Positions 18,716-27,437 of a DNA stretch of 64,000 bases are shown here, piece after piece (the stretch's first letter is position 1; each line of letters starts with the position of its first letter). Source of the stretch: Saccharopolyspora phatthalungensis (lineage in GTDB: Bacteria > Actinomycetota > Actinomycetes > Mycobacteriales > Pseudonocardiaceae); NCBI RefSeq assembly GCF_014203395.1, contig NZ_JACHIW010000001.1, positions 3,393,501 to 3,457,500 on the forward strand, read 5' to 3'. The translations under genes were made by a program, and so were the position numbers. The notes below the pieces were generated by a model. It was not told the DNA's origin and did no database searches. It saw nothing but the letters and a program-made list of their open reading frames with translations.

Positions 18716-21700
18716 ATGATGGCTGGAGATCAGGTTCCGGTCGAGCACCGCATGGCGGAGTTGGCGAAGACATCACCCAACTTCCACTTCCTGGCCGGTG
18801 AGGACCTGCTCTTGGCCTCGCTGGGGGCCAGCGCCGAGCGCCACCTGTTCACCGAGCCGTCGTTGGCGCTGGTGCGGGTCCGGCAGTTCGTTGAAGCGCT
18901 GGTGAAGTGGTCTTGCGTGCGGGCGAGCTTGCCGTTCCACCAGCGGGCCAAACTGGCGCACCGGATCAATGCCTTGGCGGATGCCGGCGCGGTTGACCGG
19001 ACGGTGTGCCAAGTGATGCACGACCTGCGCGAGGTCGGGAACAAGGCGGTGCACGAGTACTACGCCGAGCGCCGACAAGCGTTGGATGCGGTACGAAAGT
19101 GTTTCGTCCTGGCCAGTTGGCGGCTGCGCATCGAGACCGGCGACCGCACCGTGCGCTCGTTCACCCCGCCGCCGCGTCCGGCCGATGAGCCGGAGCCCGT
19201 TTCGGTAGCGGAGCGAGCGGAGTTGGCCAAGCTCAACGAGGAGGTTGCCGAGTACCGGCGAAGGCTCGTCGAGTTGCACCAAGAGTTGGGGGATGTGCGA
19301 TCTTCCCTGGACAGCGCGGAGGCGGCACGCCACCGGGTCGAGCTGGACCTGGAACGGGTTCGCGCTGAGCAGGAGCACTGGCGAGCGGTTGCGGGTCAGC
19401 TTTCAGATGATCTCGAACGTCTGCTGGTCGAGCGCGAGCAGTCGAAGCCGGAGAAGGTGTCGGCACGGGCAAGGGAGGACTTCCTGCGCCGGGCTCGGCG
19501 CGCGTGCGAGCCGCCGCTGACCGAGGCGCAGGTGCGTGAGCGTTTGGACGCGCTATTGCGCGAGGCCGGTTGGGCTGTCCAGGAAGTCGCGAGCAAGAAC
19601 TTGTTCGCGACATCGGGTGTCGCGGTGAAGGAGGTCTACACGGATGGCGGATACGCCGACTATCTGCTGTATGTGAACCGGACGTTGGTGGGCGTCATCG
19701 AGGCCAAGCGGGAGGGTGAGGATCTGACGAAGGCCCAGGCGCAAGCCTCCCGGTACGCCACGAGCCTGACCAAGGAACAGCGCATGGCGGCCCGGCGGGA
19801 GGCCCTGCCGTTCCAATACGTCACCGACGGCAACGAGACCCGCTTCCGCAACGAGTTGGATCCCAAGCCGCGGAGCAGGCGGGTTTTCGCGGTTCACCAG
19901 CCGGAGACGATCGCGGCATGGATGCGCGAGGCCAGTGACGATGAGCAGTCGCCCACGCTTCGTTCACGGTTGGAACTGCTGCCGGAGGTGCCGCTGGACG
20001 AGTCTCGGCTCCGTCCGGCCCAGTTCGACGCGATCAACGGTCTGGAGCGATCATGGGCACGTAACGATCCGCGTGCGCTGATCCAGATGGCGACCGGTGC
20101 TGGGAAGACCTACGCGGCAGCCGGTTTCGGCTATCGCTTTCTCAAGCACGCCAAGGGAAAGCGAATTCTGTTCCTGGTGGACCGCAACAACCTTGGTGAC
20201 CAGGCGCTGGCTGAGTTCGACAACTTCACGACCCCGGACACCGGGCGAAAATTCGGTGAGCTCTACGGCGTCGGCCGGATGTCGGGATCGACGGTGCTGG
20301 ATTCCAGCAGCGTGGTGATCTCGACGATCCAGCGGTTGTGGCTGGCGTTGACCGGCCGGGAGGTTCCGGATGCCGAGGACGACCGCGACGAGGAGGAGCT
20401 GGAGGGCTTGCCGGAGGGCCCGGCGGAGGTCGGCTACAACCCGAAAATTCCGCCGGAGACGTTTGATCTGATCGTGATCGACGAGTGCCACCGCTCGATC
20501 TACGGCAAGTGGCGGGCGGTGCTGGAGTACTTTGACGCTTTCCTGGTTGGGCTGACCGCGACACCGGTGCCGGAGACCTACGGCTTCTTCGAAGGCAACG
20601 AGGTCAGCCGGTACAGCTATGAAGAGTCCGTGATTGACAACGTGAACGTGCCGTTCGAGGTGTACCGGATAGGCACGAAGATCGGGGAGCAGGGCTCGAC
20701 GATCAGTGCCGGCACCGTGGTCCAGGTCCGTGACACCAAGACCCGGCGGGAACGCCTGGAGGACCTGGAGGACGACTACATCTACTCCGCGAACCAGGAG
20801 GGGCGGCAGGTCATCTCCAAGGATCGCCAGCGCACAGTGATCCAGGAGTTCCGGGACAAGCTGTTCACCGACATCTTCCCGCCATCCGTCAGCGGCAAGG
20901 GACGTAAGTACGTGCCTAAGACGTTGATCTTCGCGCGCACCGATGAGCACGCCGAGGAGGTAGTGGCGGAGGTCCGTAAGGCGTTCGGCGAGGGTGACGC
21001 GTTCTGCCAGAAGATCACTTCGAAGGTGGCGAAGGCTAAGGACCGGTTGCAGGAGTTCCGGAATTCGCGGGAACTGCGGATCGCGGTGACGGTCGACATG
21101 ATCGCCACCGGCACGGATGTGCGCCCGCTGGAGTGCGTGTTCTTCCTGCGCGAACCGAAGACGTGGTCGTTGTTCGAGCAGATGAAAGGCCGTGGTGCCC
21201 GCACGATCGACCCGGCCGACATGCGCCATGTGACACCGGATGTGACGGCCAAAACGCATTTCGTCATCGTCGATGCGGTCGGCGTCACCGACACGCCGCG
21301 TCCGGAGACCAGGCCGTTGGAGAAGTTCACCGAACGACAGATCAGCTTGGAGAAGTTGCTGAGGAAGGCCGGGTCGCTGACGCTGAACACCGACGAGGTG
21401 CAAACCTTGGCGTCCCGGTTGACGGCGCTGAACAACCAGATCGAGGACGACGAGAAGCAGGAGCTAGCCGAGTTGGCGGGCCAGCCGCTGCAGGAGATCT
21501 CCAGAGGGTTGTTCCAGGCAGCGAATCCCGAGCACAGGGAAGAGGTTCGGGAGCAGGCAGTCAAGGCCGCGGATGGTGACGAAGCCGCAGGTGAACGAGC
21601 GGTGCGGCAGCTGGTGGAGGATGCGGTCCGGCCGCTTGCGGAGAACCCGGAGTTGCGCGAGCGAATTCTTCAGGTCCGCCGAGCGCACGACATGGTGATC

Positions 21701-22306
21701 GACGAGGTCAGCAAGGACGAGATCACGATCAGCCGGGGCCTGACCGAGGAGGAGCGGGCCAGGCAGGTGGTGGACTCGTTCCGCGACTATCTGAACACGC
21801 ACCGGGACGAGATCGCCGTGTTCGAGGTGGCGTTCCGCGAACGCCGCAACCCGCGCGAGGTTTTCGCCAAGGTCCGCGACCTGGCGAAGAAACTGGCGAA
21901 ACCTCCGTTCAACTGGACCCCGGAGCGCCTGCTCGACGCGTACGACAAATTGGGTGAGGCGGTGCGCCGCAACGGGGACACCCCGGGAGCTGCGGAGTTC
22001 ATCGCGATCCTGCGGCACGAATTGGGTCTCGACGAACAGGTCCGGCCGTATCGGAGCATCGTCGAGGAGAGGTTCGCGGCGTGGCTGGCACGCCAGGAGC
22101 AGCAGAACGTCACCTTCGACGACAACCAGCGGTGGTGGCTGGAGCAGGTGGCGCACAGCATCACGAAGAACGTCACCTTCCATGTCGAAGACCTCGGCCA
22201 GATACCATTCAGCGAGCACGGCGGCAGCCACGGCTTCGTCCGCGCCTTTGGCGCCGAACGAGCCAAAGCCATCCTCGACGACCTGAACCAGGAGCTAAGC
22301 GCGTGA
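18716..22306 (+). CDS. hsdR: Type I restriction endonuclease subunit R (HsdR)
   Basis: Motor and nuclease subunit of a type I restriction enzyme, about 1196 residues. In order: an N-terminal DUF4145/HEPN-like domain (LREVGNKAVHEYYAERR near 105), a coiled coil (about 165-250), a PD-(D/E)xK nuclease core ending VIEAKREG near 327, and a superfamily 2 helicase with Walker A ATGAGKT near 461, a DECH box near 589 and LTATP near 613. TGTDVRPLECVFFLREP leads into the arginine-finger region, and a helical C-terminus binds the methylase. ATG 18716 follows GGGGAAGGG; the frame is open further upstream, but that part does not look coding. Its stop overlaps the hsdS start (GTGA). Confidence 0.96.
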   Translation: MMAGDQVPVEHRMAELAKTSPNFHFLAGEDLLLASLGASAERHLFTEPSLALVRVRQFVEALVKWSCVRASLPFHQRAKLAHRINALADAGAVDRTVCQVMHDLREVGNKAVHEYYAERRQALDAVRKCFVLASWRLRIETGDRTVRSFTPPPRPADEPEPVSVAERAELAKLNEEVAEYRRRLVELHQELGDVRSSLDSAEAARHRVELDLERVRAEQEHWRAVAGQLSDDLERLLVEREQSKPEKVSARAREDFLRRARRACEPPLTEAQVRERLDALLREAGWAVQEVASKNLFATSGVAVKEVYTDGGYADYLLYVNRTLVGVIEAKREGEDLTKAQAQASRYATSLTKEQRMAARREALPFQYVTDGNETRFRNELDPKPRSRRVFAVHQPETIAAWMREASDDEQSPTLRSRLELLPEVPLDESRLRPAQFDAINGLERSWARNDPRALIQMATGAGKTYAAAGFGYRFLKHAKGKRILFLVDRNNLGDQALAEFDNFTTPDTGRKFGELYGVGRMSGSTVLDSSSVVISTIQRLWLALTGREVPDAEDDRDEEELEGLPEGPAEVGYNPKIPPETFDLIVIDECHRSIYGKWRAVLEYFDAFLVGLTATPVPETYGFFEGNEVSRYSYEESVIDNVNVPFEVYRIGTKIGEQGSTISAGTVVQVRDTKTRRERLEDLEDDYIYSANQEGRQVISKDRQRTVIQEFRDKLFTDIFPPSVSGKGRKYVPKTLIFARTDEHAEEVVAEVRKAFGEGDAFCQKITSKVAKAKDRLQEFRNSRELRIAVTVDMIATGTDVRPLECVFFLREPKTWSLFEQMKGRGARTIDPADMRHVTPDVTAKTHFVIVDAVGVTDTPRPETRPLEKFTERQISLEKLLRKAGSLTLNTDEVQTLASRLTALNNQIEDDEKQELAELAGQPLQEISRGLFQAANPEHREEVREQAVKAADGDEAAGERAVRQLVEDAVRPLAENPELRERILQVRRAHDMVIDEVSKDEITISRGLTEEERARQVVDSFRDYLNTHRDEIAVFEVAFRERRNPREVFAKVRDLAKKLAKPPFNWTPERLLDAYDKLGEAVRRNGDTPGAAEFIAILRHELGLDEQVRPYRSIVEERFAAWLARQEQQNVTFDDNQRWWLEQVAHSITKNVTFHVEDLGQIPFSEHGGSHGFVRAFGAERAKAILDDLNQELSA

Positions 22307-23724
22307 GCGACCTACCCAACGGCTGGGCCTGGGCGACCCTGGGGGAGATTGCCGACGTACGTCTTGGGAGGCAGCGCTCGCCCAAGAACCACACCGGCAA
22401 TCAAATGCGACCGTACCTTCGAGCGGCGAATATTGGCTGGGAAGGTCTGAAGCTCGATGACGTTAAGCAGATGAACTTCACGGATGACGAGGTAGCCGTG
22501 TACTGCTTGCGTCCCGGTGACATACTCCTAAGTGAGGCTTCAGGAAGCGCCAGTGAAGTCGGGAAGCCCGCCATTTGGAAGGGCGAGATCGAAGAATGTT
22601 GTTTTCAAAACACTTTGATCAGGGTTCGCAGTGAACACATCGATTCCCGATTTCTGATGTGGTTCCTGAAAGGCGAAGCTGTTCGAGGCGCATTCGTGCA
22701 GCATTCGCGCGGAGTGGGCATCCACCACATTGGGGTCGCTCGCCTAGCAAAATGGTCGGTCCCGATTCCACCGCTGGCGGAGCAGCGCCGCATCGTCGCC
22801 GCCCTCGAAGACCACCTGTCCCGTGTGGAGGCTGGGGCGCGGCTGCAAGAAGGCGCTGAGGTGAGGGCTCGTTCCTTGGTAAAGCGAATCCTGGTTGAGG
22901 CAGTTCCCGCCTCGATTCCCGACCACTGGCGACAGGTTGCCGTAGGTGACGCTGGGACAGTCGATCTTGGGCGGCAGCGGCATCCTGATTGGCACAGTGG
23001 CCCTAATATGCGCCCCTACCTCCGTGTTGCCAACGTATTCGAAGATCGAATCGATACGTCCGACGTTATGGAAATGCATTTCCAGGATGATACGTTCGAA
23101 CGTTTTCGCCTTCAGGCTGGTGACATCTTGCTGAACGAAGGCCAGTCGCCGGAGCTTCTTGGTCGGCCTGCGATGTATCGAGGCAAGCCGGAGCAAGTTG
23201 CATTTACGAATAGTCTGCTCCGGTTCAAATGTGGGTCGGGTATTGATCCCGAATGGGCGTTGTTGGTATTTCGTCGTCACGTGCATTCGGGTCGCTACTT
23301 GCGAGACATGCGGATCACTACGAACATTGCCCACCTTTCTTCGGGGCGATTTAAAAAGGTGGAGTTCCCCATTCCTCCACTGCAAGAGCAGAAGCAGATC
23401 GTTCGGCGTGTACACGAAAGTCTGCAAGGCGTCGACCGGCTTGCGACGGAAGTTCTTCGGATGAATTCACGTGCGGAACATTTAAGGCGGTCGCTGCTTC
23501 GGGAGGCTTTTGCGGGGCGATTGGTGGCGCAGAATCCTGGGGATGAGCCTGCTTCTGTTCTGATGGAGCGGATTCGGGCGGAGCGGGGGAGCGCGCCGAA
23601 GGTGAAGCGTGAGCGGAAGGCGCGTGCTAAGGCCGCTGCACCTGAGCCGGAGATTGCCGCTGATCGGCCGTTGCCGGAGCCAGTGGGTAGGGGAACGCAG
23701 GACGCGTTGGATCTTGGGCTTTGA
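22303..23724 (+). CDS. hsdS: Type I restriction-modification specificity subunit (HsdS)
   Basis: DNA recognition subunit, 473 residues, with two target recognition domains and two helical spacer regions (PIPPLAEQRRIVAALEDHLS and PIPPLQEQKQIVRRVHESLQ). The two recognition domains open almost alike (LGRQRSPKNHTGNQMRPYLR and LGRQRHPDWHSGPNMRPYLR), so they come from the same subfamily. Base composition in the recognition domains is clearly lower in GC than in neighbouring genes, as expected for recently acquired sequence. The C-terminus adds a Lys/Arg and Pro/Glu-rich tail after FAGRLVAQNPGDEPA. GTG 22303 overlaps the hsdR stop, so R and S are translationally coupled. Confidence 0.95.
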   Translation: MSDLPNGWAWATLGEIADVRLGRQRSPKNHTGNQMRPYLRAANIGWEGLKLDDVKQMNFTDDEVAVYCLRPGDILLSEASGSASEVGKPAIWKGEIEECCFQNTLIRVRSEHIDSRFLMWFLKGEAVRGAFVQHSRGVGIHHIGVARLAKWSVPIPPLAEQRRIVAALEDHLSRVEAGARLQEGAEVRARSLVKRILVEAVPASIPDHWRQVAVGDAGTVDLGRQRHPDWHSGPNMRPYLRVANVFEDRIDTSDVMEMHFQDDTFERFRLQAGDILLNEGQSPELLGRPAMYRGKPEQVAFTNSLLRFKCGSGIDPEWALLVFRRHVHSGRYLRDMRITTNIAHLSSGRFKKVEFPIPPLQEQKQIVRRVHESLQGVDRLATEVLRMNSRAEHLRRSLLREAFAGRLVAQNPGDEPASVLMERIRAERGSAPKVKRERKARAKAAAPEPEIAADRPLPEPVGRGTQDALDLGL

Positions 23725-23796
23725 TTGATGCGGGTGCTCGGTCCGTGAACTGGGCCGGGCACCCGCATCGGGATCAGGCGTTCAGCGTTGGTGCCG

Positions 23797-23988
23797 TCAG
23801 TGCTTGACGTGGTCGAGGAACCTCGACCAGACGGCGCTGTCGAAGACGAGCGTGCCGCCGTCGCGGTCCTTGGTATCCCGGACTCCGACAACGCCAGGAA
23901 CCATTGCCGCCTCGACACATTCGTTCTGCGTCGGGCTGTAGCTGCTCTTAAACCACTTCGCGTCCCGTAGGTCGCGCTGCTGGGGCAT
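23797..23988 (-). CDS. DUF397 domain protein
   Basis: A 63-residue protein of the small DUF397 family, recognised by WFKSSYSPTQNECVEAA and the late VRDTKDRDGGTLVFDSAVW. In Streptomyces and related genera these proteins are partners of XRE-DUF5753 regulators, as in the Abr/BldB-like and Scr1-Scr2 systems. It lies 15 bases downstream of such a gene on the same strand. Length and start (ATG 23988) are normal. Confidence 0.92.
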   Translation of the reverse strand: MPQQRDLRDAKWFKSSYSPTQNECVEAAMVPGVVGVRDTKDRDGGTLVFDSAVWSRFLDHVKH

Positions 23989-24003
23989 GGTGGGACCTCG
24001 CGT

Positions 24004-24864
24004 TCACTCCGAGTACTGCTTTCCCACCGATCGTATGAGATCGAGCGACTCTTTGGGGCCGAGCGCTGCTGCCTGAAGCCGGTTCCACAACGTGGTGTAC
24101 GCCGAGATCGCATCCTTCGCGTCGAGGTACCTGGCATCGTCGAAGCACTCGATGTAGACGAACTCCAGGTCGGCGGCGATCCCGTGCGATGGGATCTGAA
24201 GCAGCGTGAAGTCGTAGGAGATGCCACCGGTCGAAGTTTCCGCGGTGAACGGCATGACCTGAATCGCGATGTTCGTTTGCAGCGCCACTTCCGCAAGATG
24301 GTCGATCTGCTCCCGCATGATCCAGACGTTGCCAATCTGCCGACGCAAGCACGATTCGGACAGGATGAACGACATGGTCGGTGGCTTGTCGCGGGTGAGG
24401 ATCTGCTGCCGTTCCTGTCGCGAAGACACAAGTGCATCGACGCCCTCGTCGTCGCGACGAACCGAGGATGTATGTAGCGACCGCATGTATGACTCAGTCT
24501 GGAGGATGCCCGGCACGATCTCGCCCTGAACCTGTCTGATGTTCTCCGCGTCGGTTTCCAGGTCGACGTACATGCGGAACCATTCGGGGAACACCGCGCG
24601 GTAGTCGCCCCAGCGGCCACGGCTGCTGCGGGTCCGGGCCAGCTCGAACATCCACTGCATCTCCTGCGGATCGACGCCGTAGAACTCCAGCAGGAGTTTC
24701 AAATCTCCTTTGCTGATCCCGCCTTGGCCGAGCTCCAGGCGACTGATCTTGCCGATGCCGCAGTCCAACGCCGCTGCGGCTTCAGCCTGCTCGCGGCCTG
24801 CCTTCTGCCGTACATGGCGGAGTTCGTTGCCGAGCTGAAGCCGTCGCACGGTCGGGGTTGCCAT
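24004..24864 (-). CDS. XRE regulator with C-terminal DUF5753 domain
   Basis: DNA-binding regulator of 286 residues. An N-terminal helix-turn-helix (LGNELRHVRQKAGREQAEAA then CGIGKISRLELGQ) covers about residues 8-60. The DUF5753 domain follows, with GEIVPGILQTESYMRSLH, SFILSESCLRRQIG and the closing VYIECFDDARYLDAKDA. ATG 24864 follows GGAGGAAG, giving MATPTVRRLQLG; upstream in-frame ATGs at 24900 and 24915 are less likely. With its DUF397 partner it forms the standard actinomycete pair. Sitting between hsdS and hsdM, it may control the island, but such pairs are abundant and the target is unknown. Confidence 0.92.
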   Translation of the reverse strand: MATPTVRRLQLGNELRHVRQKAGREQAEAAAALDCGIGKISRLELGQGGISKGDLKLLLEFYGVDPQEMQWMFELARTRSSRGRWGDYRAVFPEWFRMYVDLETDAENIRQVQGEIVPGILQTESYMRSLHTSSVRRDDEGVDALVSSRQERQQILTRDKPPTMSFILSESCLRRQIGNVWIMREQIDHLAEVALQTNIAIQVMPFTAETSTGGISYDFTLLQIPSHGIAADLEFVYIECFDDARYLDAKDAISAYTTLWNRLQAAALGPKESLDLIRSVGKQYSE

Positions 24865-25008
24865 CCACTTCCTCCGGTTCGGGGGTCTGTTGTCCGACAT
24901 TGTTTCGTATTTCATGCTCGCGGGAACATCACCTGATTCGGCAATTCCTTAATCTGCGATCGTAAGTTTAAGTTGAAACACGAAGTCGACCCGAAGATTG
25001 GCCTGCGA

Positions 25009-25188
25009 ATGAGTGCGCACATGGATGTTGGACAAGTGGCGTTGTTGCTGTTCATGGGGTCTGCGGCGGGGATGCCGTGGTTGGTGGTCTTGAGCGATCT
25101 TCCGGGCGTCCGGGCATGGCGCATGCAGCGTCAAACTCAGCGGACTACGCGAGATCCGCAGTCGAGTCGCCGCAAACCGGCTGGCTGA
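25009..25188 (+). CDS. Possible small membrane peptide
   Basis: A 59-codon frame whose centre is hydrophobic (VGQVALLLFMGSAAGMPWLV) and whose tail is basic (RMQRQTQRTTRDPQSSRRK), the usual layout of a single-pass inner membrane peptide. I do not recognise a family. ATG 25009 or ATG 25021 could start it. It is divergent from the XRE gene and 45 bases before the zf-HC3 gene on the same strand, so the two may be co-transcribed. Confidence 0.45.
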   Translation: MSAHMDVGQVALLLFMGSAAGMPWLVVLSDLPGVRAWRMQRQTQRTTRDPQSSRRKPAG

Positions 25189-25233
25189 CGCCTGCCCTCC
25201 CCCTGAGCGGTCGCACGGCTCCGGAGACTGCTG

Positions 25234-25467
25234 ATGATCGAACCGGAGCAGCGGGTTCAGCGGCACTACTGGCTCCCCACGCCGGACCCCGATAAGCAGG
25301 CTTTCGTGCGACACGCTTTTCGTGGACGTCGTTGGGAAAGCCAGGCATCCGACGACACCGTGTGCGGCAAGCAGGTGGCGATGGCCAAGCCCAGCGAAAT
25401 GGATTGGTGCACCGCGCCCACCTGCACCGACTGCAACGAAACACTGATCGGCGAGCAGCGGCGCTGA
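25234..25467 (+). CDS. Small zinc-finger (zf-HC3-like) protein
   Basis: A 77-residue protein with HYWLPTPDPDKQAFVRHAF, then TVCGKQVAMAKPSEMDWCTA and CTDCNETL. The His/Cys spacing matches small zf-HC3 proteins that accompany XRE-DUF397 clusters in Pseudonocardiaceae. Probably cytoplasmic and metal-binding; its role is unknown. ATG 25234 is the start. A very strong hairpin follows before hsdM. Confidence 0.75.
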   Translation: MIEPEQRVQRHYWLPTPDPDKQAFVRHAFRGRRWESQASDDTVCGKQVAMAKPSEMDWCTAPTCTDCNETLIGEQRR

Positions 25468-25499
25468 ACGCCGCAGAACCTTCCAAGCTTCCCGAACCG

Positions 25500-25535
25500 G
25501 TTCGATGTCGATTCCCCCGAGCTGCGGCATCGAAC
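25500..25535. promoter_or_regulatory. Inverted repeat before hsdM
   Basis: GTTCGATG (25500-25507) pairs exactly with CATCGAAC (25528-25535) over 20 bases. It could be an operator or part of the terminator region upstream of hsdM. Confidence 0.35.
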
Positions 25536-25541
25536 TGCGCG

Positions 25542-25584
25542 CGGCCGGTCGGCGCTGTCTCCCTCCCCCAGCGCCGACCGGCCG
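25542..25584 (+). terminator. 16-bp-stem terminator between zf-HC3 gene and hsdM
   Basis: CGGCCGGTCGGCGCTG (25542-25557) and CAGCGCCGACCGGCCG (25569-25584) form a perfect 16-bp stem with an 11-base pyrimidine loop. It separates the regulatory block from hsdM, which must therefore have its own promoter in the 120 bases that follow. Confidence 0.85.
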
Positions 25585-25705
25585 TACCCCCGCGTGCGGA
25601 CCGTGAAAAACTTGCTTGTTCCGGGGCATCGTGTCCGGCGCTCTCGGTAGGCTGCGCAGCCGGGCACGAGCAAGACACGCCCAGGTTGCGTCAGTGAGGA
25701 GAACG

Positions 25706-27235
25706 GTGAGCACCGCCCAGAATCAGGCCGAGACCCGTCGGCTGGTCGACAAGCTGTGGAGCTACTGCAACGTCCTTCGGGACGAAGGCGTCTCCACCAT
25801 CGACTACGTCGAGCAGCTGACCTTCCTGCTTTTTCTGAAGATCGCCCACGAGCGGGAGAACGACCAGCTGAACCCGCAGCGGATCCTGCCGAGCAGCTGG
25901 CACGGACGCGGGTGGGCCGAACTCCGGGGACAGAAGGGCGAGGAACTTAAGCGCCGCTACGAAAAGCTGCTCGCCGACCTCGGTGCACAGGCCGAAGGCA
26001 CGCCGCTCAACCTGATCTTCGGCAAGGCGCAGAACCGCATCCAGAACACCGCCAACCTGGCGCGGCTGATCAATGACCTGATCGGCAAGGAGAACTGGTC
26101 GGTCCAGGGCACCGACGTCAACGGCGATGCCTACGAACAACTGCTGTCCCGAGGCGCCGCCGACACCAAATCTGGTGCGGGGCAGTACTTCACCCCCCGC
26201 CCGCTCATCGACGCGATGGTGCGTTGCACCGATCCCACCCCGCGCGACACCATCACCGACCCAGCCTGCGGCACCGGTGGCTTTCTCCTTGCCGCTCACG
26301 CCCACATCGTCGACAAGTACGGCGAAGAGCTCGATCGAGACCAGATCCACAGCTTGGCCAGCAAGAACATCTGGGGCACCGAGCTGGTGCACGGAACCGC
26401 CCGGCTGGCCGCGATGAACCTGCTGCTGCACGGCATCGGTTCCTGGGACGGTGAGCAGGTGATCCACATCGAGGACGCGCTTGCCAAGCGCGGTCGCAAA
26501 GCCAAGCTGGTGCTGGCGAACCCGCCGTTCGGGAAGAAGTCCTCCATCACCGTCATCGGCGAAGACGGCAAGGCGACCCGCGAAGACGTCGCCTACAACC
26601 GCACCGACTTCTGGGTCACCACCACCAACAAACAGCTCAACTTCGTTCAGCACATCGCGAAACAACTCGACATGCCAGGCCGGGCAGCCGTCGTCGTGCC
26701 GGACAACGTGCTCTTCGAAGGCGGCGCAGGGGAGACCATCCGCCGAAACCTGCTGCACGACTACGACGTGCACACCCTGCTTCGGCTGCCCACCGGCATC
26801 TTCTATGCCGGCGGTGTCAAGGCCAACGTGCTGTTCTTCGACTCGAAGACACCCACGCCCGGTCAGCCGTTGACCAGCAAGCTCGCGGTCTACGACTTCC
26901 GCACCAACCAGCACTTCACGCTCAAGACCAAGGCGCTGTGCGCCGACCACCTCGACGACTTCGTCGAGTGGTACCGCTCGGCCGAGCGTCCCGAAGACCG
27001 CAAACCCAGCGAGTTGGTCAAGGTCTTCGACCACGCAGAACTCGTCGCACGCGACAAGGTCAACCTCGACCTGATCGGCTGGGTCAAAGACGAATCCGCC
27101 GAAGACGCGGATTCCCTGCTGCCACCAGAGGTCATCGCGGCCGAGATCGTCGAAGACCTGCAAGCCGCCCTGTCGGAATTCGCCGCCGTCGCCGAGGCTC
27201 TGGGTGCTGAGGCAAAGGACGAGGGCTCAGACTAA
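25706..27235 (+). CDS. hsdM: Type I restriction-modification N6-adenine methyltransferase (HsdM)
   Basis: Modification subunit, 509 residues. An N-terminal helical HsdM_N domain (LWSYCNVLRDEGVSTIDYVE then LLFLKIAHERE) precedes the methylase fold, with SAM motif DPACGTGGF near residue 185 and catalytic NPPF near 272; the N-P-P-F tetrad shows N6-adenine methylation. AGQYFTPRPLIDAMV is the usual entry to the catalytic domain. GTG 25706 follows GTGAGGAGA; the frame opens earlier at 25616, but that part lies in the terminator-promoter gap. It is about 2 kb from hsdS, beyond genes of the opposite strand, which is an unusual split for a type I system. Confidence 0.96.
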   Translation: MSTAQNQAETRRLVDKLWSYCNVLRDEGVSTIDYVEQLTFLLFLKIAHERENDQLNPQRILPSSWHGRGWAELRGQKGEELKRRYEKLLADLGAQAEGTPLNLIFGKAQNRIQNTANLARLINDLIGKENWSVQGTDVNGDAYEQLLSRGAADTKSGAGQYFTPRPLIDAMVRCTDPTPRDTITDPACGTGGFLLAAHAHIVDKYGEELDRDQIHSLASKNIWGTELVHGTARLAAMNLLLHGIGSWDGEQVIHIEDALAKRGRKAKLVLANPPFGKKSSITVIGEDGKATREDVAYNRTDFWVTTTNKQLNFVQHIAKQLDMPGRAAVVVPDNVLFEGGAGETIRRNLLHDYDVHTLLRLPTGIFYAGGVKANVLFFDSKTPTPGQPLTSKLAVYDFRTNQHFTLKTKALCADHLDDFVEWYRSAERPEDRKPSELVKVFDHAELVARDKVNLDLIGWVKDESAEDADSLLPPEVIAAEIVEDLQAALSEFAAVAEALGAEAKDEGSD

Positions 27236-27283
27236 ACGGACTCCTTCGGCAGGAGGCAACAGTCGGTCGCTGCTCTTGACGGG

Positions 27284-27311
27284 TTGACCGTCGTTACAGC
27301 CCGATTACGTT
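27284..27311 (+). promoter_or_regulatory. Putative promoter of the 27438 gene
   Basis: TTGACC (27284-27289) and TACGTT (27306-27311) with a 16-base spacer lie in the 202-base gap after hsdM. The same -10 hexamer appears in the hsdR promoter candidate. It suggests that the next two genes form a separate transcript. Confidence 0.45.
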
Positions 27312-27437
27312 GGGACATCAGTGGGTTGCGGCCTGTTGTGATTGCTCGCAACGGTTCCGCGGTGCGCCTGCGCTCTCAGCGCGATGCAGTTCTGCGCCAC
27401 TGGGCGGGACAGCGGTGATCAAGGGTGAAGGAGTCGC

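Noticed and set aside
20051..21403. 450-codon minus-strand frame inside hsdR
   Set aside because: Antisense to the helicase domain, with no recognisable domain.
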